NCBI GenBank assembly: GCA_002470825.1
Contig: DKOR01000010.1
Coordinates: 31,535 to 95,534 of the forward strand
Origin: Thiotrichaceae bacterium UBA7357
GTDB taxonomy: Bacteria > Pseudomonadota > Gammaproteobacteria > Eutrophobiales > Eutrophobiaceae
Direction: 5' to 3'
Length of the DNA: 64,000 bases
Numbering within the stretch: the stretch's first letter is position 1; every line of letters starts with the position of its first letter. Below the pieces are notes generated by a model, which was given only the letters and a program-made list of their open reading frames with translations, had not been told where the DNA came from and did not search any database. Positions 25,940-34,337 of this stretch are shown here, one piece after another. The translations under genes were made by a program, and so were the position numbers.

Positions 25940-26165
25940 ATCAAGTCAATTAAAAGTAAATTCAATTAATAATTATAACTATATGTTGAGTATTATAAAA
26001 ATGGCAATCATTCTGCTTAGTAATAAAAAAGCTAATATTTATATTCAACTGCATTAATCATATCGACCGATAATTTATGTGCTATTTTGACAAAATCTTA
26101 AATAATCCAACAAATAAACAAATAAATTGGGATGATATCTATAAGATTATTATTTAAGGTTTTGT

Positions 26166-26753
26166 ATGAATGAGATAAAAGAAGTCTCTAGCGAACTAGA
26201 AAATATCGTTATCTCTCAGACTGTTGCAATCTTAGTCGACGGTGACAATATAGAGCGCAGCATCCATACGGAAGCCAATGATACAAATACTATGCTCAAC
26301 TTTGATATATTAATTCCAAAATTGTTGGCCAATCGTGGACTTAGTCGACTAGTTTATTCTCGAGAAGGAAAACACATATCTAATAAAATACAAATGCGTT
26401 TACATAATTTTTATCATGACTCTGTGCGTCCTTGTCACAATAGTGCTGCTATCCCGCTTTTTATTTATGCTATTCAATTAGCCAATAAAGTTGATACTAT
26501 TATCATGATGTCAGGTGATTCAGACTATATCGAATTGGTAAGACATTAAAAGTCAGAGGGAGTGCGTGTTGAAATAGCTGCGATAGCAAGTAATTCGAGG
26601 TTTATCGTTGAGGGAGCAGATCATTACCATGAAATAACAAAAGAAGACTGGTTCACTTTGCCTCCTAAAAGCCTAAAAAAAGACGAAATGAAAAAGCAGA
26701 CTACAATTGAACGATTTCTACTAAGCCATGTAAACTCTATAGTATTTCTCTAA
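26166..26753 (+). pseudogene. NYN-domain (LabA/DUF88-like) protein interrupted by a stop
   Basis: The frame from ATG 26166 encodes an NYN/PIN-like nuclease domain: VAILVDGDNIERSI, IMMSGDSDYIELVRH, with the acidic residues expected for metal binding. It ends at TAA 26547-26549, but the same frame goes on as KSEGVRVEIAAIASNSRFIV to 26753 without further stops. Family members read LVRHLKSEG here, so TTA to TAA, a single-base change, explains the break. Whole length is 195 codons. The first part still contains most catalytic residues, so a truncated product could persist, but loss of function is more likely. Confidence 0.85.
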
Positions 26754-27282
26754 TTCTAAGCCTAATTAAAATATAAAACCGAGTTGTGATAATATTATTT
26801 TCAACAAATTGATCAGTCATAGTTAGGATAAATTACTAGCTATAATAAAATTAATTACTTAGTTCACTCTAGCTCAAGTAATCAATCAATAACAATCTCA
26901 TGTCTATTTTTTAATAAACTATCAAGAATAAAAGAATTAGTGATAGACGATTATTTAAACTTGGTTAAAAAATCATATGTAATAATTTACTATAATAAAA
27001 AATATCGCTAAACTAATGAAAAACTTCTCCAGTTAATCTTTATAAGCTCAAAAAAAATTTTGTTGATGATCTTGTAAATATATCCGCAATGCTTATTAAT
27101 TGAAGCACCTTCTTATATTAACTTACCATACAATATACTCATGAAAATCATTTTTAGTAAAATCAGATTTGAAAAATTCAACTTATATCTGCATAGTAGC
27201 GCTTTTTATTAATAGTATTAATATTTTGTTATCCTAAAGTTTAAAATATTATGTTTAGGATAAGTTGGTATTCAAACAATAA
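26754..27282. other. 529-base gene-free region
   Basis: Very A+T-rich, stops in all frames, no recognisable gene remnant. The only structure noted is the inverted repeat next to slyD (27229-27263). Confidence 0.5.
27229..27263. promoter_or_regulatory. Perfect 10-base inverted repeat upstream of slyD
   Basis: TTATCCTAAA (27229-27238) and TTTAGGATAA (27254-27263) are exactly complementary, separated by 15 bases and ending 31 bases before the GTG start. The half-site spacing (25 bases centre to centre) would suit either an operator or an mRNA hairpin in the leader. Confidence 0.45.
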
Positions 27283-27294
27283 ATGGAGAAGAAC

Positions 27295-27777
27295 GTGCAG
27301 CTTACAAAAGACAAGGTCGCAAATATCAATTACACCTTAAAGGATAAAGATAGTAAGATTATGGATGAGTCTAATGATGGTACTTTCATCTATCTGCATG
27401 GAGCTAAAAATTTAATTCCTGCGCTAGAAGGAGCATTAGAGGGAAAAACATCGGGTGATAAAGTAAATGTAGTAGTACCTCCAGAAAATGCTTATGGTTT
27501 GCGAGATGAAAAAAAAGTGCAGCGTGTACCTAGAAAAATGTTTCCGGTAGATCAAAAACTAGAGATAGGTATGCCATTCAGTTCTGCAACACCTGATGGG
27601 ACAGCTGTGAATGTGGTGATTACTGCAATAGAGGAGACTGAAGTAGTCATTGATGGGAACCATCCTTTGACTGGCGTAGAATTACATTTTGATATCGAGA
27701 TCATTAGTGTTAGAGATGCCACTAAAGAAGAACTCGAACGTGGTCGCGCTCATGGTCCTAGTGAGGACAAGCATTAA
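27295..27777 (+). CDS. slyD: SlyD-like FKBP peptidyl-prolyl isomerase
   Basis: 161 residues from GTG 27295. The ATG at 27283 is in frame, but its own bases lead into GGAGAA (27286-27291), an ideal ribosome site for the GTG, and the family begins at the QLTKDKV residues. The FKBP part (VANINYTLKDKDSKIMDES, LIPALEGALEGKTSGDKV, PPENAYGLRDE) has the inserted flap domain (about 65-125) with chaperone activity, and HPLTGVELHFDIEI closes the fold. The metal-binding His/Cys-rich tail of E. coli SlyD is reduced to a few His. Acts as a folding helper in the cytoplasm. Confidence 0.9.
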   Translation: MQLTKDKVANINYTLKDKDSKIMDESNDGTFIYLHGAKNLIPALEGALEGKTSGDKVNVVVPPENAYGLRDEKKVQRVPRKMFPVDQKLEIGMPFSSATPDGTAVNVVITAIEETEVVIDGNHPLTGVELHFDIEIISVRDATKEELERGRAHGPSEDKH

Positions 27778-27807
27778 ACTCATACATTAAAACACGATGA
27801 AAATATT

Positions 27808-28155
27808 ATGACACTTCAAGATTTTCTAGAAAAGTTGCATGCTAAACCAGAATTAATCCATTTTTCTGAAACCTTAGAGACTATTGAATCGAATTACGAC
27901 TACATTCCAACAAATTTCACAAATGGAAGTCAACTAAATAAAGCGGGTGAAAATGTAGGCTCATGCAAAATATTAGCCTTTGCATATATTAATAATTTAA
28001 CCATGACAGAAACATTAAATTGCTTTGGCCACTATTTTCGTGAAGATGTTATAGGTAATCCCGCAGGGAATGACCATCAAAATATTCGCCAATTTATTTT
28101 AGATGGGTTTGATGGTCTCAAATTTGATATTTTGCCATTACAATTCAAAGGCTAA
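27808..28155 (+). CDS. HopJ-family protein
   Basis: 115 residues. ETIESNYDYIPTNFTNG, the central GSCKILAFAYINNLTMTETL, CFGHYFREDVIGNPAGNDHQ and NIRQFILDGFDGLKF are the diagnostic blocks of the HopJ type III effector family. Most members are in non-pathogens as ordinary conserved proteins, so an effector role should not be assumed. It lies 30 bases after slyD on the same strand. Function unknown. Confidence 0.9.
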   Translation: MTLQDFLEKLHAKPELIHFSETLETIESNYDYIPTNFTNGSQLNKAGENVGSCKILAFAYINNLTMTETLNCFGHYFREDVIGNPAGNDHQNIRQFILDGFDGLKFDILPLQFKG

Positions 28156-28220
28156 AAGAAAAACGTATAGAAAAAATCAAGGCCTTTGAACGCACTTATA
28201 TCTCAACTATCTAATCACCA

Positions 28221-29417
28221 TTATACAATTAAACCAGCAACATAACCTGAAGACCAAGCCCATTGAAAATTGAACCCTCCCAGATGTCCAGTAACATCAA
28301 CAGCTTCACCAATGAAGTATAATCCTGGTTGATTTTTTGTTTCCATAGTTTGCGAAGATAAATAATCTGTATCAATACCGCCCATAGTCACTTCTGCTGT
28401 TCGATAACCTTCTGTTCCTGATGGCTTAATTTCCCAAGCATAAAGTTTCGCTGCTATTGCTTTTAATCTTTTATTAGAAAAATCCGTCATGAGTTTATTC
28501 TCTTCATTTGACCAGAATAACTCTTGTAGCAATATAACCAGCTTTTTTGCTAGATATTGTGACAGGAAATTGCGTAATAATATTTTGGGACTATGTGACT
28601 TGGCATTTATCAATAAGGACTCAATATCTTCATCTGGGAATAAATTAATCTGAATACTTTCTCCATGATTCCAATAGCTCGACAATTGTAATGCTGCTGG
28701 TCCACTTAGTCCTCGGTGTGTGAATAGTATACTCTCTTGAAACTGTTTGTTCGGCGTTGATAAAATCACTTCTTGTGACACACCACTCAGTCGTTCGGAT
28801 ATATCTTTAAAACTATTACTAAAGGTAAACGGTACAAGCCCAGCGTAGGTAGATAGTACTGGTATTCTAAATTGCTTGGCTATCTTATAAGAAAAATTAC
28901 TCGCACCCATTTTCGGGATCGATAAACCACCCGAAGCAATCACCAGACTTTTCGCCCTGATCTTACCGAGGCTAGTGTTCAAAATATATTGATTTTCTAT
29001 ATTATATTCAGGTGCAGTAATCGAAGTCACTTCGCAATGCGTATGAATTTTTACAGCAGCTTTATCACACTCATTCCTCAACATCATTAAAATTTCTTTT
29101 GCAGACCCTTTACAAAACAATTGCCCATGTTTACGTTCTTCAAAAGCTATACCATGATTTTCTACCATTTTTATAAAATCCCATTGTGTATAACGATTTA
29201 AAGCAGATTTACAAAAGTGAGGATTTGCAGAGATATAATATTCAGGCTCGATATTGAGATTGGTAAAATTACAACGTCCGCCTCCGGACATTAATATCTT
29301 TTTACCTAACTTATTGCTGCTTTCTAATACAAGTACATTCCGTTCACGTTTACCTGCAGTAATAGCGCAAAATAAACCTGAGGCACCACCACCAATAATA
29401 ATAACATCAAAAATCAT
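28221..29417 (-). CDS. HI0933/YhiN (BaiN-like) flavoprotein
   Basis: 398 residues. FAD-binding GGGASGLFCAITAGKR, LGKKILMSGGGRCNFTN, and the C-terminal FAD contact LYFIGEAVDVTGHLGGFNFQ define the HI0933-like family. Relatives include BaiN of bile-acid metabolism and the YhiN-type proteins of E. coli, but for most members the reaction is unknown. The insertion domain (about 190-340) lacks obvious cofactor motifs. The length is standard. It follows a dead ppnP gene on the same strand. Confidence 0.9.
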   Translation of the reverse strand: MIFDVIIIGGGASGLFCAITAGKRERNVLVLESSNKLGKKILMSGGGRCNFTNLNIEPEYYISANPHFCKSALNRYTQWDFIKMVENHGIAFEERKHGQLFCKGSAKEILMMLRNECDKAAVKIHTHCEVTSITAPEYNIENQYILNTSLGKIRAKSLVIASGGLSIPKMGASNFSYKIAKQFRIPVLSTYAGLVPFTFSNSFKDISERLSGVSQEVILSTPNKQFQESILFTHRGLSGPAALQLSSYWNHGESIQINLFPDEDIESLLINAKSHSPKILLRNFLSQYLAKKLVILLQELFWSNEENKLMTDFSNKRLKAIAAKLYAWEIKPSGTEGYRTAEVTMGGIDTDYLSSQTMETKNQPGLYFIGEAVDVTGHLGGFNFQWAWSSGYVAGLIV

Positions 29418-29443
29418 AAATCAATCAATATGTCTATTCACGT

Positions 29444-29779
29444 TTATAGGAAAGAACAATAGTGATCAACAGTATCTAGGGCATGCATATCAAACGATGA
29501 ATTACCATTCACATCAAAACCACCATCTTGTTCTACTTTTTCCAGTCATCATTTTCATCTAAACAATATTCAGCCATAGCTGAAATTATATTATTATGTT
29601 CAGGTACATCCATATTAAAATGATATTCACCTGATAATAAAATTACGAGCTTTTTTTGAACCACCCGAGAAAATAATTGTTTGACTGCTCGCCTTATCAC
29701 CAAAATAAACATCTGCTTCGTTCGCTACTGAGACTTGATCAGATGTGCCCGCTTTTAAATACTTTAATAGACTAATCAT
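29444..29779 (-). pseudogene. ppnP: ppnP (nucleoside phosphorylase) pseudogene with two frameshifts
   Basis: From ATG 29779 the first frame reads MISLLKYLKAGTSDQVSVAN, then DVYFGDKASSQTIIFSGGSKKAR, before a frameshift near an A-run. The second reads ILLSGEYHFNMDVPEHNNI up to DWKK, and after another shift at an A-run the third reads VEQDGGFDVNGNSSFDMHAL and closes with VDHYCSFL. In order these match the PpnP (DUF1255) pyrimidine/purine nucleoside phosphorylase cupin, including GEY.F and the final YCCS-like end. Both lesions are in homopolymers, typical of decay. Nucleoside salvage by this enzyme is lost here. Confidence 0.85.
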
Positions 29780-29824
29780 TGTTCTGTATAATACCGTACA
29801 CTTAAATTTTTTATTGTAATTTTA

Positions 29825-30730
29825 ATGCCTGATATATTAGAAATAGAATCTGAACTTGGAATAAATACTAAGGCAGCCATTATCGAGTCAATCGAGCACC
29901 CTATACTTGATCATAGCGGCATTCATTTACATATAAAACGCGATGATTTGTTACATCCCATCATCTCAGGAAATAAATGGCGAAAACTTAAATACACATT
30001 ATTATATGCATTGACTAAAGGGCATGAACACCTTATTAGCATGGGTGGTCCTTATTCTAATCATCTTCATGCCCTTGCCTATATCGGTCACAAGTTGAAC
30101 TTGAAAACTACGGGACTTATACGTGGAGAACAACCCACAGTAGATAACTATACCTTAGCAGATATGAAAAAATGGGGAATGAACCTGAAATTTATCACTC
30201 GAGGTGCATTTCGAGATCTTAGGAAGTATCGAAATCATGATGCTGAACCTGCTAAAAAATATAATGGGTTTTGGATCGCCGAAGGTGGTGCATGTCATGA
30301 TGCGTTATGTGGTACTGCTGAAATTGTAAAAGAAATAGAGCTAGATTTCGATACACTCACATTAGCTTGTGGCACTGGGACCACACTAGCTGGTATTGCA
30401 AGAACAATACCCGCATCAAAAAAAGTGCTCGGTTTTTCAGCACTTAAAGGTGGTGGTTTTCTAGAAAATAATATTAAAAAGTTGTTACATATGAAAGGAA
30501 TGCCAAATTGGTCGGTTAACTTTGACTATCATTTTGGCGGTTTTGCTAAAACTACTGATGAATTAACTTCATTCATTGAAGTGTTCCAATCACACAACAA
30601 TATACCGCTTGAGCGGCTATATAATGGTAAAATGTTATATGGCTTGCTAGATCTAATAAAAAATGACCGCTTTAAAAAAAATCATAAAGTCATCGCGATC
30701 CATACTGGTGGCCTTCAAGGTAATCGATAA
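29825..30730 (+). CDS. PLP-dependent ACC deaminase / D-cysteine desulfhydrase family protein
   Basis: 301 residues. HIKRDDLLHPIISGNKWRKL contains the PLP lysine region, followed by SMGGPYSNHLHALAYIGH (phosphate and substrate loop), GACHDALCGTAEIV, TLACGTGTTLAGIA (glycine-rich PLP phosphate cup) and IHTGGLQG. The fold-type II family splits between 1-aminocyclopropane-1-carboxylate deaminase and D-cysteine desulfhydrase; short gammaproteobacterial members like this are usually named as the former without proof. Divergent from the dead ppnP gene, 45 bases away. Confidence 0.88.
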   Translation: MPDILEIESELGINTKAAIIESIEHPILDHSGIHLHIKRDDLLHPIISGNKWRKLKYTLLYALTKGHEHLISMGGPYSNHLHALAYIGHKLNLKTTGLIRGEQPTVDNYTLADMKKWGMNLKFITRGAFRDLRKYRNHDAEPAKKYNGFWIAEGGACHDALCGTAEIVKEIELDFDTLTLACGTGTTLAGIARTIPASKKVLGFSALKGGGFLENNIKKLLHMKGMPNWSVNFDYHFGGFAKTTDELTSFIEVFQSHNNIPLERLYNGKMLYGLLDLIKNDRFKKNHKVIAIHTGGLQGNR

Positions 30731-30885
30731 TGAACTACGTTCAGTGATAGTCTTCACATAATTAGTGGACCTTCATATAATTATGTATAGGTAATCGGGT
30801 CAAGCTTTCGATGGTGCAGATTTGAAATTTTAAGTTGTGCAACGTAAAGTAAAGCTTTGTCTTGATTAACTGACAGGAGATTGAC

Positions 30886-30957
30886 ATGTTCAATAATAAT
30901 ATAATCAATGAATTAAATTATTACTTTTTCAACTCCGCCAAATGTCATTTTCTATAA
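30886..30957 (+). CDS. Possible 23-residue peptide
   Basis: An ATG at 30886 follows AGGAGA (30875-30880) at good spacing and encodes a 23-residue Asn/Phe/Tyr-rich peptide. Right at its stop, AAACCC and GGGTTT (30956-30961 and 30971-30976) form a hairpin. The rest of the gap 30731-31165 holds nothing I can support. It may be a small transcribed unit, or chance. Confidence 0.25.
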   Translation: MFNNNIINELNYYFFNSAKCHFL

Positions 30958-31165
30958 ACCCCAGATCCCAGGGTTTGTTCTCAATCAAGTATAATAAATA
31001 ATAATTATTATGGTAATCAATCTAATTGTTCAACAAAATAATGCGAACATTTATACTATTATCTGTAAACGGTATTAATCATCGCTTTAAATATTACCCT
31101 TATCTATACATATACATATTTAATATACTTCTTGTATCTACATCGTATATAAACAAATATTAAAT

Positions 31166-32023
31166 TCAGTTGCCGTGCAAAAGATTCATTAATACATCGC
31201 CGTGTCGACTAACTGTTTTTTCACCTACTTTATCAATTTTTAATAATGCAGCCTTATCCTTAGGTAACTGCTTTGCCATCTCTATAAGTGCATAGTCAGT
31301 TAGGATCCATTTTCTCGGTCTGTTTCTTTGACGAGCAGTCAGCTCACGCCAAGCAGCTAACTTTTTTATAATATCTAGTTGTCTACCTTTCATTTTTTTT
31401 GCAGCGAATATTTTATTCCACATTAAGTTTGGTTCGGACCTATAAGTCTTGTCATTAACCAAGTTTGCCAATTTCTCATTCAAAGTTGACTGATCTTTAA
31501 CAGACTTCAATTTTTCAATGAATATTTGATAAAGTTTTCCAAGGTAGATCACATCATCTGCAGCATATCTAAGCATATCTTGAGACAAAGGTCTCTTCTT
31601 CCAATCTGCACGGGCATGACCTTTTTCTAGCTCTACACCTAAGGCTTGATTGACTAAATTTCCATAACCTATCCCTCGTGCATAGCCTAATAATGGAGCA
31701 GCAAGTTGTGTATCAAATAATAATGGCGGAACTGATCCTTTTATATTAAAAAAAATTTCAAGATCTTGATGTGCAGAATGTAATACTTTTGTAATTGAAG
31801 GCTCATACAATAGATCTAACAAGGATGTCATATCTTCAATGGTAATAGGATCAATAACCACTGTAGTATCACCATTAGATATTTGTACGAGGCATAGCTC
31901 TGGATAATATGTACTTACTCTTTCAAATTCAGTATCTACAGCTAACCATTTCGATGATTTCAATTGCTTGCATAGTTGTGATAATGACTTTTCATCATCT
32001 ATAAAACTAAAGTCTTCAGACAT
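31166..32023 (-). CDS. rnd: Ribonuclease D, short form
   Basis: 285 residues. The DEDDy 3'-5' exonuclease motifs are complete: WLAVDTEFERV (motif I), LHSAHQDLEIFF (II), RYAADDVIYLGKLY (III, with Tyr). One HRDC domain follows (about 205-285, WRELTARQRNRPRKWILTDY). E. coli RNase D is 375 residues with two HRDC domains; the second is absent here and the frame ends cleanly, so this is a short variant rather than an obvious truncation by mutation. It trims tRNA 3' ends. The SGNH hydrolase gene lies eight bases upstream, probably in one operon. Confidence 0.92.
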   Translation of the reverse strand: MSEDFSFIDDEKSLSQLCKQLKSSKWLAVDTEFERVSTYYPELCLVQISNGDTTVVIDPITIEDMTSLLDLLYEPSITKVLHSAHQDLEIFFNIKGSVPPLLFDTQLAAPLLGYARGIGYGNLVNQALGVELEKGHARADWKKRPLSQDMLRYAADDVIYLGKLYQIFIEKLKSVKDQSTLNEKLANLVNDKTYRSEPNLMWNKIFAAKKMKGRQLDIIKKLAAWRELTARQRNRPRKWILTDYALIEMAKQLPKDKAALLKIDKVGEKTVSRHGDVLMNLLHGN

Positions 32024-32030
32024 GATATTT

Positions 32031-32639
32031 TTATATCGCGCCGGATTTCTTTAGCACAGAATGAATAGTTTCAGCCATGATCCGATATCCAAATTTATTC
32101 GGATGAATAGCATCTGATTTCAAAGAATTATCTCCAAGCACCTTAGGAATCAGATCTTCGATAAAAGTAATTCCTGTTGACATAGCTATTTTTTCATAGA
32201 CTTCAAAAGAAGACAAAAATAATCCTGGCTTTGGTACACCAAGTATAACAACAGAGATGTTTTTATCTTTAGCTAACTTGATCATAGCACGGATATTAGA
32301 TTCCATCTTAATGATATTTTTTTTTCGTAAAAGATCATTGCCGCCATGACATAGAATTAATAGCTGCGGTTTATATTGTTCTAAAAGTTCAGATAATCTA
32401 TATAATCCTGATTCAGATTCCTCACCCGGAATACCGGCATTAATGACCTTAAGATGAGTTAATTCTTGCAACACCACTGGATAACTTTCGTCATCTTTTG
32501 CGCCAGTCCCATAAGTTAGGCTATCCCCAAAGGCAAGGATGATTGCATCATCGGGCAACTTAGATATGCTTTGCATATCATCACCACAAGCACTGAGTAA
32601 TAAGAATAATATAGTACTTATAAACGGGCTGGCTTTCAT
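32031..32639 (-). CDS. SGNH-hydrolase lipoprotein (arylesterase/TesA-like)
   Basis: 202 residues. A lipoprotein signal with lipobox LLSAC is followed by the SGNH blocks: ILAFGDSLTYGTGA (Ser), VINAGIPGEES (Gly), LLILCHGGNDLLR (Asn) and SDAIHPNKFGYRIM (Asp and His). It resembles TesA, a thioesterase/lysophospholipase, but carries a lipid anchor, so it probably acts at the outer membrane or in the periplasm on lysophospholipids or esters. It lies just upstream of rnd on the same strand. Confidence 0.92.
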   Translation of the reverse strand: MKASPFISTILFLLLSACGDDMQSISKLPDDAIILAFGDSLTYGTGAKDDESYPVVLQELTHLKVINAGIPGEESESGLYRLSELLEQYKPQLLILCHGGNDLLRKKNIIKMESNIRAMIKLAKDKNISVVILGVPKPGLFLSSFEVYEKIAMSTGITFIEDLIPKVLGDNSLKSDAIHPNKFGYRIMAETIHSVLKKSGAI

Positions 32640-32821
32640 ATTAATTATATTAAATAAACCAAATTGAGATATTGAAGAAAAGATTCACTCTTTGCTTACT
32701 TTTTTGATGTTTTATCAATACTGGCTTCTATTTTTTTATATGTACTACTATTTCCCTTTTGAAATTGGCTTAGTTACGACTTTAGTGATCTGTTTTCATT
32801 CGCTGGCGAGGGGATACATTC

Positions 32822-32843
32822 ATATCCTCTTTCAAGAGGATAT
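32822..32843. repeat. 10-base perfect inverted repeat within a larger hairpin
   Basis: ATATCCTCTT and AAGAGGATAT are separated by two bases. Outside them GCGAGGGGA (about 32802-32810) and CTCCCTTCGC (about 32850-32860) can pair further, giving a stem-loop of about 55 bases. It lies in the 527-base gap between two minus-strand genes. A 100-codon plus-strand frame with a TTG start crosses it but looks spurious. It could be a mobile palindromic unit or structured RNA. Confidence 0.45.
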
Positions 32844-33166
32844 CACTTCTCCCTTCGCTACTGAAAAAATAAGAATCAGTATTAAACTAATTATTAAAAT
32901 AGATCATTCACTTTTTATTTTAAATTCAATTAAGTCTTTAAACAATATGCATGACAGTTTTTGTAAAAAAATATTTCGTAGCTTCTTATTTTAGTTCAAA
33001 AAAAGTTGGATTTATTATATCGATTTTAATACTAGTCATGATATTATAAAAAAATACACTTAGTTTATCTTTTTCAATATTAAAATATGCATATATTTTT
33101 AAATAATTTTATTGTTCTTAGCGCTTCCAATAGTAATCAACTTTATTCACAAAATTTCAATTTTAA

Positions 33167-33607
33167 TTAGGTATCTTCATGATGACGCTCATGGAATTCA
33201 AAGCCTGCAATAGTTGTTTCTCTGAAGTTATCAACCACACTATTTAAGTCAAGATCTGTATAAGCCTTGCTTGGAAGACGTCCCCATATGGGTCCTGGCC
33301 ATGCTGCGTCAGTATGGTAACGAACCACATGATGAATATGACATTGCGAAACGATATTACCTAAGGCAGCAATATTCATTTTGTCGCCATTAAATGATTT
33401 CATTAAATATTTAGCAAGCGATGAAGACTCTTTTAATAAATGCTGTTGATCTTCTTCTGATAATTGATATATTTCGCTTATATTGTTCCGATCTGGAACG
33501 AGGATGAACCAAGGATAATTAGCATCGCGCATCAATAATAAATGACATAATGAAAATCGCCCAAGAATTAGACAATCATTTAACAATTGTGGAGAGATAT
33601 CAGTCAT
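33167..33607 (-). CDS. HIT-family protein
   Basis: 146 residues from ATG 33607. The HIT histidine motif is QCHIHHVVRYHTDAAWPGPI, with upstream ANYPWFILVPDRNNISEIYQ and GDKMNIAALGNIV. This subfamily of histidine-triad nucleotide-binding proteins hydrolyses nucleotide phosphoramidates or dinucleotides; the exact substrate is unknown. Its start overlaps the end of the sprT-like gene by eight bases (33600-33607), so the two are translationally coupled. Confidence 0.9.
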   Translation of the reverse strand: MTDISPQLLNDCLILGRFSLCHLLLMRDANYPWFILVPDRNNISEIYQLSEEDQQHLLKESSSLAKYLMKSFNGDKMNIAALGNIVSQCHIHHVVRYHTDAAWPGPIWGRLPSKAYTDLDLNSVVDNFRETTIAGFEFHERHHEDT

Positions 33608-34121
33608 TCTTAGCAATGAGAATCTGCTTACACTTTCTACAATTATAGCACACGCCTTTTAGTGCCCGATTATGTCTGATTTTAGTTAATTCATATGTCC
33701 GGCAGGAACAAAAATAAGAATACCGTTTGTATTGCTTTGTCGGTATACCATCCATTTCGAAACTACAGGTTACGCTTGAGTCTACATTAAACATTGCCAT
33801 TACATTGCGCCATTCTTTCCCATGTGGCAATGTATTTCTTAGCCCATATATAATATCTACAACATAATGTGCTACTTCATGTGGCACTGTTGTCTTCAGA
33901 TTCTCAATGAAATACTTAGCAAATATATAGGGATTATAACGAATCACTCGTTGGGCTTGCTTTACTTTATACATACCGGCGACCTTACCTTTCAAGTTGA
34001 ACACCACTGGAATAAGTTCAAACGAAAATTCTAATGCGGCGCTTGCTTGGAAGATATAAGCTTCAGTTGCAGAGATAACCCGTTCTTGCTGCTCTGATTG
34101 AATTGGGACGATAACTGACAT
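33600..34121 (-). CDS. sprT: SprT-family zinc metalloprotease-like protein
   Basis: 173 residues. The SprT-like domain holds the metal-binding HEVAHYVVDIIYG (HExxH) and, downstream, HGKEWRNVM for the third ligand. A C-terminal zinc ribbon has YFCSCRTYELTKIRHNR and CYNCRKCKQIL. Eukaryotic SprT-like proteins (Spartan) cleave DNA-protein crosslinks; the bacterial role is less clear. It is followed in the same operon by the HIT gene with overlapping ends. Confidence 0.9.
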   Translation of the reverse strand: MSVIVPIQSEQQERVISATEAYIFQASAALEFSFELIPVVFNLKGKVAGMYKVKQAQRVIRYNPYIFAKYFIENLKTTVPHEVAHYVVDIIYGLRNTLPHGKEWRNVMAMFNVDSSVTCSFEMDGIPTKQYKRYSYFCSCRTYELTKIRHNRALKGVCYNCRKCKQILIAKND

Positions 34122-34337
34122 TAGACGAACTCTGCCACATCATAATATTAGCGGCAATCTCTTATTCTTTAGTCCTCAAAATGAATCAGAGAATTATCAT
34201 AAAAACAATAATATTAACTATGATTTTGTATAAAGTAATATTGGTATATAGAGTTTATTTACTACTTGAAATAATTGGGTAATGAATATTTTAGAAGGTA
34301 TTTTCATTTAATTGTTCTTTCTTTTAAACTCACCAAT

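Noticed and set aside
27808..28155. Type III secretion effector
   Set aside because: The HopJ family is widespread in bacteria without such secretion; no secretion genes are in the window.
29254..29562. Plus-strand frame across the start of the HI0933-like gene
   Set aside because: It is the complement of the FAD-binding region of a well-supported flavoprotein and then of the dead ppnP gene.
32692..32994. 100-codon plus-strand open frame between two minus-strand genes
   Set aside because: TTG start without ribosome site, low-complexity Phe/Ile/Tyr composition, and it crosses a strong inverted repeat; no recognisable domain.
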